Counted from the first letter of the stretch, positions 1 to 7,222 are shown. The stretch: 7,354 bases of DNA from an uncultured Alphaproteobacteria bacterium (GCA_900553115.1 USCF01000048.1:1-7354), one strand, 5' to 3'. The notes: generated from the letters alone by a model not told the origin. A program made the numbers and translations.

Positions 1-64
1 ATGGTGGCGCCGACCTTTTCAATAGAACTTTTGAGCACCCCTCATTATTTTAGAATATCTTAAA

Positions 65-101
65 CAAAAAGAAACGCCCGAGTTAGGAGCAAGGACGTTT
101 C
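65..101 (-). terminator. Intrinsic terminator after the pilin gene
   Basis: On the minus strand GAAACGTCC (101-93) pairs with GGGCGTTTC (79-71), giving nine base pairs including one U-G wobble, around a 13-base loop. A run of five T follows (70-66). The wobble pairs only in minus-strand RNA (it is a C-A mismatch on the plus strand), and the T tract is on the same side, so orientation is clear. It lies about 100 bases after the pilin stop codon and probably ends the pilin transcript. Confidence 0.8.
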
Positions 102-110
102 CGGAGAAAG

Positions 111-145
111 ACTGCCGACTATAAGACAATGAGAGTAACGGCAGT
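111..145 (-). other. Hairpin in the pilin 3' UTR
   Basis: ACTGCCG (111-117) and CGGCAGT (139-145) are perfect inverted repeats. The stem can be extended by ACT/AGT across a two-base bulge to about ten pairs. It sits between the larger hairpin after the pilin stop and the terminator, with no T tract of its own. It could protect mRNA ends or be a processed 3'-UTR small RNA; the sequence shows only the fold. Confidence 0.5.
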
Positions 146-147
146 TC

Positions 148-203
148 TTTGGAATGTGCGGGCGGTTTGCAACTAGTATCCCAAACCGTCACGCTCTTCC
201 AAA
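148..203 (-). other. Long imperfect hairpin just after the pilin stop codon
   Basis: TTTGGAA (148-154) pairs with TTCCAAA (197-203). GCG (158-160) pairs with CGC (192-194). After a one-base bulge, 161-169 pairs with 182-190, closing a 12-base loop. About 19 pairs form in all. It begins one base after the pilin TGA stop on the minus strand. One pair (162/189) is G-U if read on the plus strand but C-A on the minus strand, so strand assignment rests on context rather than on the fold. Confidence 0.5.
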
Positions 204-204
204 C

Positions 205-915
205 TCAGTAAAATACCCAAACGATTGAGTTTGTATTTCCAGCAGAATAGCAAGCATCCGAAGCTTTGGCAACATTAAGCGGCGTTGTAATAGCTTTATC
301 ATCTTTACCTGGCTTATCACCTAATTTTGCACCGGCGCAAGCAATTGTCGCTGCTTTTCCTTTACCATCTACACCAGGGCAATTCAAGGCTTTCAATGTA
401 TCAGGAGCTGCTGTTTGCACTGCACCATTTACACTTATGCCGACTAAACCGGCAGAATAACCTGAACCCCAATCGTTAGTTGCCAAAGTCACGCAAGCTT
501 CTTTGGTTAAGCCGTTCATTGCCACAAAGAAACCTCTGTTGGCACCAGTTGATGCTCCAGTTTCACCATCAAGTCCGGTAACAGGTGTTGCTCCAATAAC
601 CACTGAACCCAAAAAGGCATTAGTTAAACCTGATGTTGCATCAGAAGGCGTAGCTGTATACAATTCATCTGGTACAACGCCCATCTGCACAGCTGTTTTA
701 TTTGTTAATCCTTCATATGTTGATTGCTGCGCATACAAGGTTCTGATATTGGTTACAATCATAGAAACGTTGTCGGCAACCTTGTTTGTTTTGAATTTGT
801 TCATTGCTTTTGAATAGCCGGCAATACCGCCCACAGACAGCACGCCGATAATAGCCAGTACGCCCAACATTTCTATCATTGAACGTCCGGATTCTAATTT
901 CTTATAATTATTCAT
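205..915 (-). CDS. Type IV prepilin (pilin-like major or minor subunit)
   Basis: Prepilin of 236 residues, expected in the inner membrane and then in a pilus or pseudopilus fibre after processing by a prepilin peptidase. A ten-residue charged leader ends in Gly10. The mature protein would begin R-S-M-I-E, placing Glu15 at the +5 position conserved in type IV pilins. A continuous hydrophobic helix (about residues 13-37) follows. The rest is a globular domain rich in Gly, Ala, Thr and Ser with four cysteines (141, 179, 193, 222), enough for two disulfides including a C-terminal loop of the type IVb style. I chose the ATG at 915 over the in-frame ATG at 948 because GGAAGAG lies seven bases upstream of it, whereas the upstream one has no ribosome binding site and abuts the leader terminator's T tract. 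Arg at mature position +1 is unusual. No assembly genes are nearby, so pilus type is undetermined; a type II secretion pseudopilin is the main alternative. Confidence 0.85.
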   Translation of the reverse strand: MNNYKKLESGRSMIEMLGVLAIIGVLSVGGIAGYSKAMNKFKTNKVADNVSMIVTNIRTLYAQQSTYEGLTNKTAVQMGVVPDELYTATPSDATSGLTNAFLGSVVIGATPVTGLDGETGASTGANRGFFVAMNGLTKEACVTLATNDWGSGYSAGLVGISVNGAVQTAAPDTLKALNCPGVDGKGKAATIACAGAKLGDKPGKDDKAITTPLNVAKASDACYSAGNTNSIVWVFY

Positions 916-922
916 TGTTTTT

Positions 923-929
923 CTCTTCC
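923..929 (-). promoter_or_regulatory. Ribosome binding site deciding the pilin start
   Basis: GGAAGAG on the minus strand ends seven bases before the ATG at 913-915. No comparable purine-rich site precedes the upstream in-frame ATG (946-948), where the preceding bases are a T tract. This decides the start in favour of the shorter protein. Confidence 0.7.
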
Positions 930-950
930 ATAATTTCTTGTTAAACATAC

Positions 951-974
951 AAAAAAAGCCGCCACGAAAGCGAC
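951..974 (-). terminator. Intrinsic terminator inside the pilin leader
   Basis: GTCGCT (974-969) pairs with GGCGGC (963-958) around the five-base loop TTCGT, followed by seven T (957-951). Two pairs are U-G wobbles that exist only in minus-strand RNA. It lies 35 bases upstream of the pilin start codon with little room for another promoter between. The 5' arm is also complementary to the start of the same transcript (1138-1133), so the terminator is probably conditional. Confidence 0.7.
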
Positions 975-1138
975 TGGAAGTTGGAAACTACTGAATGAAA
1001 ATAGTGTAGCATATTAGCTATGTACATAGCCTATTTTGCTACCTTCCAGCCATACAGACTAGAAGGTACACGCAATTTTTAGCGTCTTTGCATAGACGTT
1101 CATTCAAGAGGCTTCCACACCCCAGACAGACTATCGCC
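951..1138 (-). promoter_or_regulatory. Structured leader RNA of the pilin gene, candidate riboswitch or attenuator
   Basis: An untranslated RNA of about 188 bases that I do not recognise as a known class. Pairings seen on the minus strand: GGCGAT (1138-1133) with GTCGCT (974-969); TGGAAG (1117-1112) with CTTCCA (980-975); TTGAATGAA (1107-1099) with TTCATTCAG (999-991). These enclose three hairpins: CGTCT/AGACG (1098-1094, 1087-1083); CCTTCTAG/CTGGAAGG (1066-1059, 1049-1042); and GTAGCA/TGCTAC (1042-1037, 1011-1006), which carries an inner GCTATG/CATAGC stem. The wobble pairs in the closing, long-range, second-hairpin and terminator stems are U-G only on the minus strand, supporting that strand. 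The closing helix uses the terminator's 5' arm, so leader folding and termination exclude each other. A freestanding small RNA is the alternative, but the pilin gene would then lack an obvious promoter. Confidence 0.55.
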
Positions 1139-1144
1139 TATCCA

Positions 1145-1172
1145 ATTATCACGTTAGCAAAAATATTTTGAA
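1145..1172 (-). promoter_or_regulatory. Predicted promoter of the pilin leader
   Basis: On the minus strand TTCAAA (1172-1167) and GATAAT (1150-1145) are separated by 16 bases. Initiation about seven bases downstream would fall near 1138, the first base of the closing helix of the leader RNA. The -10 box is good and the -35 box is mediocre. TTTACA (1179-1174) nearby is too far (23 bases) to serve as its -35 partner. Confidence 0.45.
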
Positions 1173-1446
1173 TTGTAAAGAAGAATTTAGTCTTATATCC
1201 AAAGTAATAGTGCAAGATATTACTCTCTTCTCTCAACGCCATCCTAAGCCTTGTGTCTAGAATCTTTTTCTAACAAACTACCAACCAAATCAACAAAATA
1301 GAGAAAATTTTTATACATTATCTATAAAAGCAAAACACCGCCGCCCTTTCAGCGTCTAAACGTGGCAATCTAACACTTTGAATAATATACTTTTTCTCTA
1401 AAATTAAACTATTTTTAATAAAAAACGGCTATATTATGAAAACTAG
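1173..1446. other. Intergenic region without a convincing gene
   Basis: Divergent spacer between the pilin leader and the large plus-strand gene. It is mostly AT-rich, with one GC-richer patch around 1336-1367. Only very short open frames occur (24 and 34 codons on the minus strand), with no clear translation signals. The A/T-rich stretch 1381-1440 just upstream of the plus-strand promoter could act as an UP element. I see no tRNA, repeat or CRISPR unit. Confidence 0.5.
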
Positions 1447-1475
1447 TTGCAAAAAATGACAAAATATTTTATAAT
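1447..1475 (+). promoter_or_regulatory. Strong sigma70-type promoter of the 1300-residue protein gene
   Basis: TTGCAA (1447-1452) and a perfect TATAAT (1470-1475) are separated by the ideal 17 bases. Transcription would start near 1482, giving a 5' untranslated region of about 27 bases with GGAG at 1498-1501. The upstream stretch 1381-1440 is very A/T-rich. Confidence 0.75.
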
Positions 1476-1508
1476 ACAATTAAGTTAGTTTGTTTGTGGA
1501 GAACTGAG

Positions 1509-4500
1509 ATGTCAAAATATAATGAAAATAATATACTAAACGCCGATGGCGAATATAGAGAAGAATTTGAAGAATATGTTCGCAACACTTTGGGTAAAAA
1601 AGTTCAGCTTACAGATAGAAACTTGATTGGTAAAGAAGACCAAGACAAAATAGCAATGATTGACACCATTTCCTCTTACTATATGTTTAGAAGTGAAAAA
1701 GGTGATTTGAGCGATGGTGAGTTTAACCAAATTATGAACTTTGGTTCTAAACAACAAAAAAATGACCCCAAAGCCTATCAAGAAGCGCTTGACAACTACA
1801 CTCATTCTTATTATGGATCCAGCAAAAATTTCTCCGATTTAACAATAGACCAACAATGTTTTATTAAAGCGGCGCAAGAATTGGCTGCAAGTTTGAATAT
1901 CTCGCCGGAAGAAATCGCTAAACGCCATGAAGATTATTTGGCGCAAGAAATCGCCGAAGAAGAAAAAACAGAAAATACCACAAACAACACCAATTCTGCC
2001 AACACTGACCAAAAAACTCCATTAAACGTCAATGTTGCCACAGATAAAAATCCTAATGAAAACAACAAAACAGAAAAACAATCCGAAGAAGATCTTCGCC
2101 GCGTCCGCAGCAATGATTCGGACACTAACGCATATATGATTGACGGATTGAGCTATGGTATTTTGCAATCTATGGGCAAAACCGAAGCTCTATCTGCCGA
2201 AGATTTGCAAAATCAAGAAAAATTACGTGAAACCGTTCAAAAAACTGTCGACAGTCTCAACACTAAAGAAAATGAAGAATTTAACACTAAATTTGTGGAT
2301 ACTGTTGCTACTAATGAAACAGTTTTGCAAGGTGTTCCGCCTTCTGTGCTGACTCAAGCTTATTTAGCCTACACCTCTAAATTGGCGCAAAAAAATCAAG
2401 AAATTGAACAAGCCGGCGATGATGACGAGAAAAAACAGCAACTGATTGCCGAACGCGATGAAATGCTGGCCAAAAAAGGCAATGTCGCCAAACGCATTGA
2501 CGATTTGACCGATATGCTGGTTGCGGATACACACGACGATAAAGATTTGTTCTTTGCCGACGACACAAACGTTGCCGATGTCTATGACGGCTACAAAGAA
2601 ATGTTTGACGCTCGCGCCGAAGATTTGAAAGCGCAGCAAGATGAAAATAATCCAAATCCGGAAATCACCGATCGCTTGCAAAAAATGGAAAATGGTCAGC
2701 AGGCTTTGGATGTGCAATATAATTCATATTTGGAAACATTTGGCTTGCAAGGTGTTAGCAAAGACAGCGCCGAAGCCTTAAACAAGCGCTATGATGAAAT
2801 ATCTAAAGGACTGAAAGATGTTCAACTAAACGACGAAACTGCGGCGCAAGTTATCACGCAAACCGAAGACGGTAAAGACATCACCTTAGGTTCTTTACTC
2901 GGCAGCGTAAAGTTTTATGACGCCGACGGCAAGGTTGAGCCACAATTCCAAGATAAAGACGGCAACCAAACAACCGAATGGTCAGAAGGCGCTAAGGTTA
3001 TTGAAGGCAGCAAGCTTGACCAAAGTTTGGCCATGGCTAAGCAACTGTATGTACAAAATAATTTGACTTCGGACGTAGAACCGAAACCGGAAGAATTGCA
3101 AAAGGCTTTAACCGAATATTTGCCGCAGGTTTTGTATGCTGCAAACATCAAAAGCTTGGTGGAAAAAGATGTTTTAGAAACACCGGATCAGTATAAAGAC
3201 CGCGACACCATCAACAAAAATGTTCAAGAGTTTGTTAAACAGGTTGAAGCCAATGACAAACCAATGGAAATTGCCGACCACACTTTCCGCAATGTTAAAA
3301 ATAGTATGGTTAATCAAGCCTATGCTTATCAAGGTGTTTTAGCTAAACAAATGGGCGTCACTTTTAATGACGATGTAGATAAAACTCCGGTTTTGAACAA
3401 AGTCTGCAACAACATTAAGCCTTTAGACGAACGCCCGAATTCACGTGTTATAAAAGCGGTTACTCCAAACGTTTGGAAAAATTACGCCAGTGAAACGCTG
3501 CAGGGTATGGCTGCCGCCGCAATTGGTACGGCTCGTGTTAAAGGCGCTCAGCTTTGCGCTATTGGCGCAGCTCACGCCGTAACCGGTATCGCCACTGCCA
3601 ACTTGGCTTTGGCTGCCAGCGCCATTGTCCCGATTGCCATGACCACCAAACAAATTCTTTCATGGCGAAAAGAGCAAAAGGCTCAAGGTAAACCAACAGG
3701 TTTCAAAGCCTTTATGAAAGATAAAAATATGCGCTGGACGCTGGCTACCACGGCTTTGACCGAAGCAGCTGTCGGCTGTATGTTTGTTCCGGGGGCGCAG
3801 CCGGTTGCTGTTGCTCTGGGGGCAACGGCTTTGGCCATTGGTGTTGGCCGCGCGGCTAAAAATGATTATAAAAAATTACGCGCCGCCGGTAAAAGCAAAT
3901 GGAAAGCACTTGCCGCAGCCACTTTGGGCGCAGGCTTAAAAGTCGGCACAGCCTTATTGATGAACAAAGCTATGACCAGCTTCTTTAACAACCATTTTGG
4001 TGAACATGTAGAACACAAAGAAGAAGTTAAAGCTAAATCTCATATGGAATGGCGCGAAGGCGACGAACTTGCCGGACACGCAAGACAAACTTTAAATCAT
4101 TTTTATGAAGGTAATCAAGAAGGTCTTGAACATGACTTGGCGCAAGTCAAAGCACAGCTACACGCTATGGGACGCGACGACATTTCTCCGGAAGTGTTCT
4201 TGCGTAACGCTTGTGACGCGGGCATGAACACTGGTACCGACACTATTAACCATGTTGACGGCGGCGGCATTGTCCACACAGGTGGTAATAATACCGTAAT
4301 GACAGACGCGTGGGCGCAGCAACATGGCGTAAATACCGCTGGAGTACACGCGCTTGGCGGTATTAAAGGCGCTGACGGAGCAATTCATATCACCCCAGAT
4401 GCTTTAAAAGGATTTGACGATGTAAAATACGCCGTTTCCGTTCACAATGAAATTGGCTCTACAATAGATCCAAACAGCGGACAACGTTTGGAAGGTCATC

Positions 4501-5411
4501 AAGATGGTGTTTTACATCGCAACGCCACTGTTAACGACGCCAACCAAACTGTGCATGCCGATGATGGGAAAGGTTCTGAATTCAATACTTATGCAAATCA
4601 TAACAACAACGGTTATGAACAACATGAAATCATTGATCAAAAAGCTATTCCGGCACATGATGAAGTCACTAAAATAAATTATGACAATGCGCCTATAGCT
4701 GTTGGCATGCAAGGCGTCCGCAATGGCGGTTGGATTCACAAACTTGCCAAAAGAATGGGTGCTCTAAAAGATAGAATTATCGGCAAAAAAGCCCCTGCTC
4801 CTAAAAAAGCCTATGTAAAACCAACCATAGAAGTCAAAAATCCGGTGGCTGATGAATATAAAATAGTTTATGGCATCGAACCAACGCAAAAGGCTGAAGT
4901 CGCATACAAAAAATTAGTTTTGGACGAACTAAAAGCCGATCAAGAAGCCGGAAAAACTAAAGCCACAAATTTGGTTGACTATATTGCCGAACGCAAAGCC
5001 ACTTATGACGAAAAACTGGCCACAACAATCGCTCCGGCTAAAGAAGGTGTCAAAGGTTTTCATGAAACCAAAGAAGGTAAAGAGGCAACAGCTAAAGCCA
5101 GACAAGATATGTTCCAAACCAACTTTTCTAGCAATGGTCAAGATTTGCCGCGCAACCAAATGACTTTGCAAAAATTCACCAAGTTTGCCACCTATGCTTT
5201 GAGCAACGGCGCCGACAGAAGCCATGTAACGGCAGCACACGACAACTCGATGGGACGTTCTCATAATGATGATTACAACGAACGCCCGTCCGGCGGCAGA
5301 TTTGATGTCAATACCGGTCAGGTTACTGGACAAACCACCAATAAAGGCAAAGGTGTTAAAGACGCTAATATTACAACAATGATTAGCAACAAAAACACAA
5401 ACACCAAATAG
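1509..5411 (+). CDS. Large orphan protein with central hydrophobic core, function unknown
   Basis: I do not recognise this 1300-residue protein. The ATG at 1509 is chosen over an upstream in-frame TTG at 1494 because GGAG (1498-1501) lies seven bases before it. There is no signal peptide. Residues 1-660 are polar, acidic and probably helical, with a low-complexity Asn/Thr/Glu/Lys linker (about 148-208) and a charged stretch likely to form coiled coil (about 290-400). Residues 666-712, 743-780 and 799-818 are Ala/Gly-rich and hydrophobic, separated by basic loops, and could be three or four membrane helices or a membrane-inserting bundle. The 480-residue C-terminal arm is hydrophilic, with many His, Asn and Gly around 905-1060 and a basic Lys/Pro segment near 1090-1106. 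Only five cysteines occur. Own promoter and terminator make it monocistronic. A secreted effector or membrane-inserting protein is possible by architecture only; an internal membrane scaffold is equally open. Confidence 0.85.
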   Translation: MSKYNENNILNADGEYREEFEEYVRNTLGKKVQLTDRNLIGKEDQDKIAMIDTISSYYMFRSEKGDLSDGEFNQIMNFGSKQQKNDPKAYQEALDNYTHSYYGSSKNFSDLTIDQQCFIKAAQELAASLNISPEEIAKRHEDYLAQEIAEEEKTENTTNNTNSANTDQKTPLNVNVATDKNPNENNKTEKQSEEDLRRVRSNDSDTNAYMIDGLSYGILQSMGKTEALSAEDLQNQEKLRETVQKTVDSLNTKENEEFNTKFVDTVATNETVLQGVPPSVLTQAYLAYTSKLAQKNQEIEQAGDDDEKKQQLIAERDEMLAKKGNVAKRIDDLTDMLVADTHDDKDLFFADDTNVADVYDGYKEMFDARAEDLKAQQDENNPNPEITDRLQKMENGQQALDVQYNSYLETFGLQGVSKDSAEALNKRYDEISKGLKDVQLNDETAAQVITQTEDGKDITLGSLLGSVKFYDADGKVEPQFQDKDGNQTTEWSEGAKVIEGSKLDQSLAMAKQLYVQNNLTSDVEPKPEELQKALTEYLPQVLYAANIKSLVEKDVLETPDQYKDRDTINKNVQEFVKQVEANDKPMEIADHTFRNVKNSMVNQAYAYQGVLAKQMGVTFNDDVDKTPVLNKVCNNIKPLDERPNSRVIKAVTPNVWKNYASETLQGMAAAAIGTARVKGAQLCAIGAAHAVTGIATANLALAASAIVPIAMTTKQILSWRKEQKAQGKPTGFKAFMKDKNMRWTLATTALTEAAVGCMFVPGAQPVAVALGATALAIGVGRAAKNDYKKLRAAGKSKWKALAAATLGAGLKVGTALLMNKAMTSFFNNHFGEHVEHKEEVKAKSHMEWREGDELAGHARQTLNHFYEGNQEGLEHDLAQVKAQLHAMGRDDISPEVFLRNACDAGMNTGTDTINHVDGGGIVHTGGNNTVMTDAWAQQHGVNTAGVHALGGIKGADGAIHITPDALKGFDDVKYAVSVHNEIGSTIDPNSGQRLEGHQDGVLHRNATVNDANQTVHADDGKGSEFNTYANHNNNGYEQHEIIDQKAIPAHDEVTKINYDNAPIAVGMQGVRNGGWIHKLAKRMGALKDRIIGKKAPAPKKAYVKPTIEVKNPVADEYKIVYGIEPTQKAEVAYKKLVLDELKADQEAGKTKATNLVDYIAERKATYDEKLATTIAPAKEGVKGFHETKEGKEATAKARQDMFQTNFSSNGQDLPRNQMTLQKFTKFATYALSNGADRSHVTAAHDNSMGRSHNDDYNERPSGGRFDVNTGQVTGQTTNKGKGVKDANITTMISNKNTNTK

Positions 5412-5424
5412 TGTGGACTGAATC

Positions 5425-5457
5425 AAAAAAGAGCTTCTTTTCTGAAGCTCTTTTTTT
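5425..5457. terminator. Bidirectional intrinsic terminator between convergent genes
   Basis: GAGCTTC (5431-5437) and GAAGCTC (5444-5450) form a perfect seven-pair stem with a six-base loop. It is preceded by six A (5425-5430) and followed by seven T (5451-5457), so it can stop transcription from both sides. It lies 13 bases after the plus-strand stop and 19 bases after the minus-strand stop, serving both the 1300-residue protein gene and the DXS-like gene. Confidence 0.9.
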
Positions 5458-5476
5458 AGCGCTGAGATAATGAAAA

Positions 5477-7222
5477 TTATTTCAAAACATTCATTATATC
5501 CGCAATAATTTGTTCCGGCGTTAGATGATAACGTTTCATCAATTCGGCATACGGAACTCGGTCGGTAAATTCTTTTTTGGCTCCAAAGTTCAAAACTTTT
5601 ACTTTGCTAGCGCCATAGAAAGAAGCGATTTTTTCGCCGAAACCGCCGTCAAGCTCGCCATTTTCCAAAGTTGCCACAACCTGATGATTTTTTGCTAATT
5701 CCGTCAGCAATTTTTCATCAACACCGGTAATATAGCGTGGGTTAACCAAAGTCGCATCAATGCCCTGCACTTTTAATTCAGCCACAACACTTTCGCCGAG
5801 TTCAAAAAAACTACCCAGCGCTAAAACCGCAACTTTAGAACCTTGTTTAACTAGCTGATAGCGATTCAAATCGCCATAACTTTCTTCGGCTTTTCCGCCT
5901 TTGGTTACGGCTAACGGAACACGAATAACCACCGGATGTTCATTTTGTTTCAGCCCCCAGTTCAGCATAGCCAAATATTCTTCTTTGCCTGTCGGCGCCA
6001 AATAAACAATGTTTGGAATATTGGCGACAAGCGGAATATCAAAGCTGCCCAAGTGGGTGGCGTCCATACCGCTGATACCGGCGCTGAATACTAAAATAAC
6101 TGCCGGATTGTTGTTTAATGCCAAATCCTGCGACAGTTGGTCATAAGTCCGCTGTAAAAAGCTGCTGTAAACCATAAACACCGGACGGCAGCCGCCTTTT
6201 GCCAAAGCCGAAGCCATTGCTACCGCCTGTTCTTCAGCAATACCAACATCAATATAGTTTTCGCCGAATGAAGCGCGTCGTTCCGGATTTAAGCCATATG
6301 CACCCGGAGTGCCGGCGGAAATGACCACCATATTTTTATCTTGCTGATGACGGGCATATAAAAAGTCGTAGGTAATGTCACTGTAATTTTCGCCAGATAT
6401 ATCAGCTGTAATTTCTCCGGTTTTGCGATCAAACGGCAAACTCCAGTGCCAACGTTCCTTATTTTCTTCTGCTGGCGCATAGCCTTTGCCTTTTAGGGTA
6501 TGAATATGTAAAACCGTTGGCTTTTTCACATCTTTAAGTTCTTGCAAAACCTTAATCATATTTTCTTGATTGTTTCCGTCGGCAACGTAGCGATATTCAA
6601 ATCCCCATGCCTTAAACATATTGCATTCGGCCGTACCGTTGGTTTCGCGCAGCAAACGCAGATTAGTATAAATTCCGCCGTGATTTTCAGCGATAGACAT
6701 TTCGTTGTCGTTGACAATAATCAAAATATTGCTGTTTAAAACCGCCGCGTTGCTGAAGCCTTCTAACGCCTCGCCGCCGGAAAGAGAACCATCTCCGATA
6801 AGAGCAATAACCTTGTGGTGTTCGCCTCGCAGGTCGCGAGCCTTAGCCAAACCGGTTGCCAAACTTACAGATGTTGAAGTATGCCCCACAATAAAGTTGT
6901 CATATTCGCTTTCATTCGGATTGGTGTAGCCGGAAATCTTCTGCATTTCTTCGGCGTCAAAAAAGCCTTTCCAACGACCGGTCAGCATTTTATGCGGATA
7001 GCATTGATGCGAAACGTCATAAACAATTTTATCTTTCGGCGTATCAAAAACATAGTGCAAAGCGATAATTGTTTCCACAATACCCAAATTTGGTCCCACA
7101 TGACCGCCAATCAAGCTATCGCGGTTCAAAATACCCTCGCGAATTTCTTGAGCCAGCTGCTGTAACTCTGCCAGTGAAAGTTTTTTTATATCTTTAGGTG
7201 AGTTTATTGTTTCCAATAACAT
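5477..7222 (-). CDS. dxs: Short DXS-like thiamine-diphosphate enzyme (1-deoxy-D-xylulose-5-phosphate synthase family)
   Basis: A 581-residue homologue of DXS, which condenses pyruvate and glyceraldehyde 3-phosphate in the first step of the MEP isoprenoid pathway; typical DXS is about 620-640 residues. AAGGAG (7234-7229) lies six bases before the ATG. Visible family features are the GHVGPNLG block (His41), HQCYPHK (His72), the thiamine-diphosphate/Mg site with GDG (143-145) and NDNEMS (171-176), and the pyrimidine-binding domain with catalytic Glu330 in GIAEEQAV. Tyr352 and Arg358 lie in VYSSFLQR, Asp387 and His390 in GMDATHLG, and a transketolase C-terminal domain follows from about 460. By my alignment to E. 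coli DXS, Arg420 and Arg478, which hold the glyceraldehyde-3-phosphate phosphate, are Ser380 and Leu437 here, and the 427-431 loop is one residue shorter. Family membership is firm. DXS activity is likely but unproven, and a related acyloin or transketolase-like reaction is possible. Confidence 0.85.
   Translation of the reverse strand: MLLETINSPKDIKKLSLAELQQLAQEIREGILNRDSLIGGHVGPNLGIVETIIALHYVFDTPKDKIVYDVSHQCYPHKMLTGRWKGFFDAEEMQKISGYTNPNESEYDNFIVGHTSTSVSLATGLAKARDLRGEHHKVIALIGDGSLSGGEALEGFSNAAVLNSNILIIVNDNEMSIAENHGGIYTNLRLLRETNGTAECNMFKAWGFEYRYVADGNNQENMIKVLQELKDVKKPTVLHIHTLKGKGYAPAEENKERWHWSLPFDRKTGEITADISGENYSDITYDFLYARHQQDKNMVVISAGTPGAYGLNPERRASFGENYIDVGIAEEQAVAMASALAKGGCRPVFMVYSSFLQRTYDQLSQDLALNNNPAVILVFSAGISGMDATHLGSFDIPLVANIPNIVYLAPTGKEEYLAMLNWGLKQNEHPVVIRVPLAVTKGGKAEESYGDLNRYQLVKQGSKVAVLALGSFFELGESVVAELKVQGIDATLVNPRYITGVDEKLLTELAKNHQVVATLENGELDGGFGEKIASFYGASKVKVLNFGAKKEFTDRVPYAELMKRYHLTPEQIIADIMNVLK

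Noticed and set aside
1..63. Plus-strand frame open from the window edge to TAA at 61-63, and another ending in TAG at 51
   Set aside because: Only about 16-20 codons with no recognisable protein ending; all short edge frames are open by chance, so a partial gene cannot be supported.
503..817. Plus-strand open frame of 104 codons antisense to the pilin gene
   Set aside because: The minus strand has an unmistakable prepilin with a ribosome binding site; this frame is its mirror.
1138..1242. Minus-strand open frame of 34 codons ending exactly at the predicted leader start, possible leader peptide
   Set aside because: It overlaps the predicted promoter, its purine-rich upstream region is weak, and composition is that expected of AT-rich noncoding DNA. 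It would matter only if transcription starts further upstream.
1244..1318. Minus-strand open frame of 24 codons just upstream of the previous one
   Set aside because: No ribosome binding site, very short, no recognisable features.
166..1453. 12-bp inverted repeat: 166-177 and 1442-1453 (TTTGCAACTAGT / ACTAGTTGCAAA) flanking the pilin unit
   Set aside because: One or two 12-base matches are expected by chance in 7 kb, and each copy is part of another structure (a hairpin loop and a -35 box). No target duplication or transposase.
4929..5426. Antisense open frame of 165 codons opposite the end of the large gene
   Set aside because: It is a shadow of the strongly coding plus-strand frame and would span the shared terminator. 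The translation has no family features.
5477..7222. Possibility that the DXS-like gene is a truncated pseudogene because it is shorter than usual DXS
   Set aside because: The frame is intact from ribosome binding site to terminator, all three domains are present, and the shortening is spread over the linker and loops rather than being a terminal loss.
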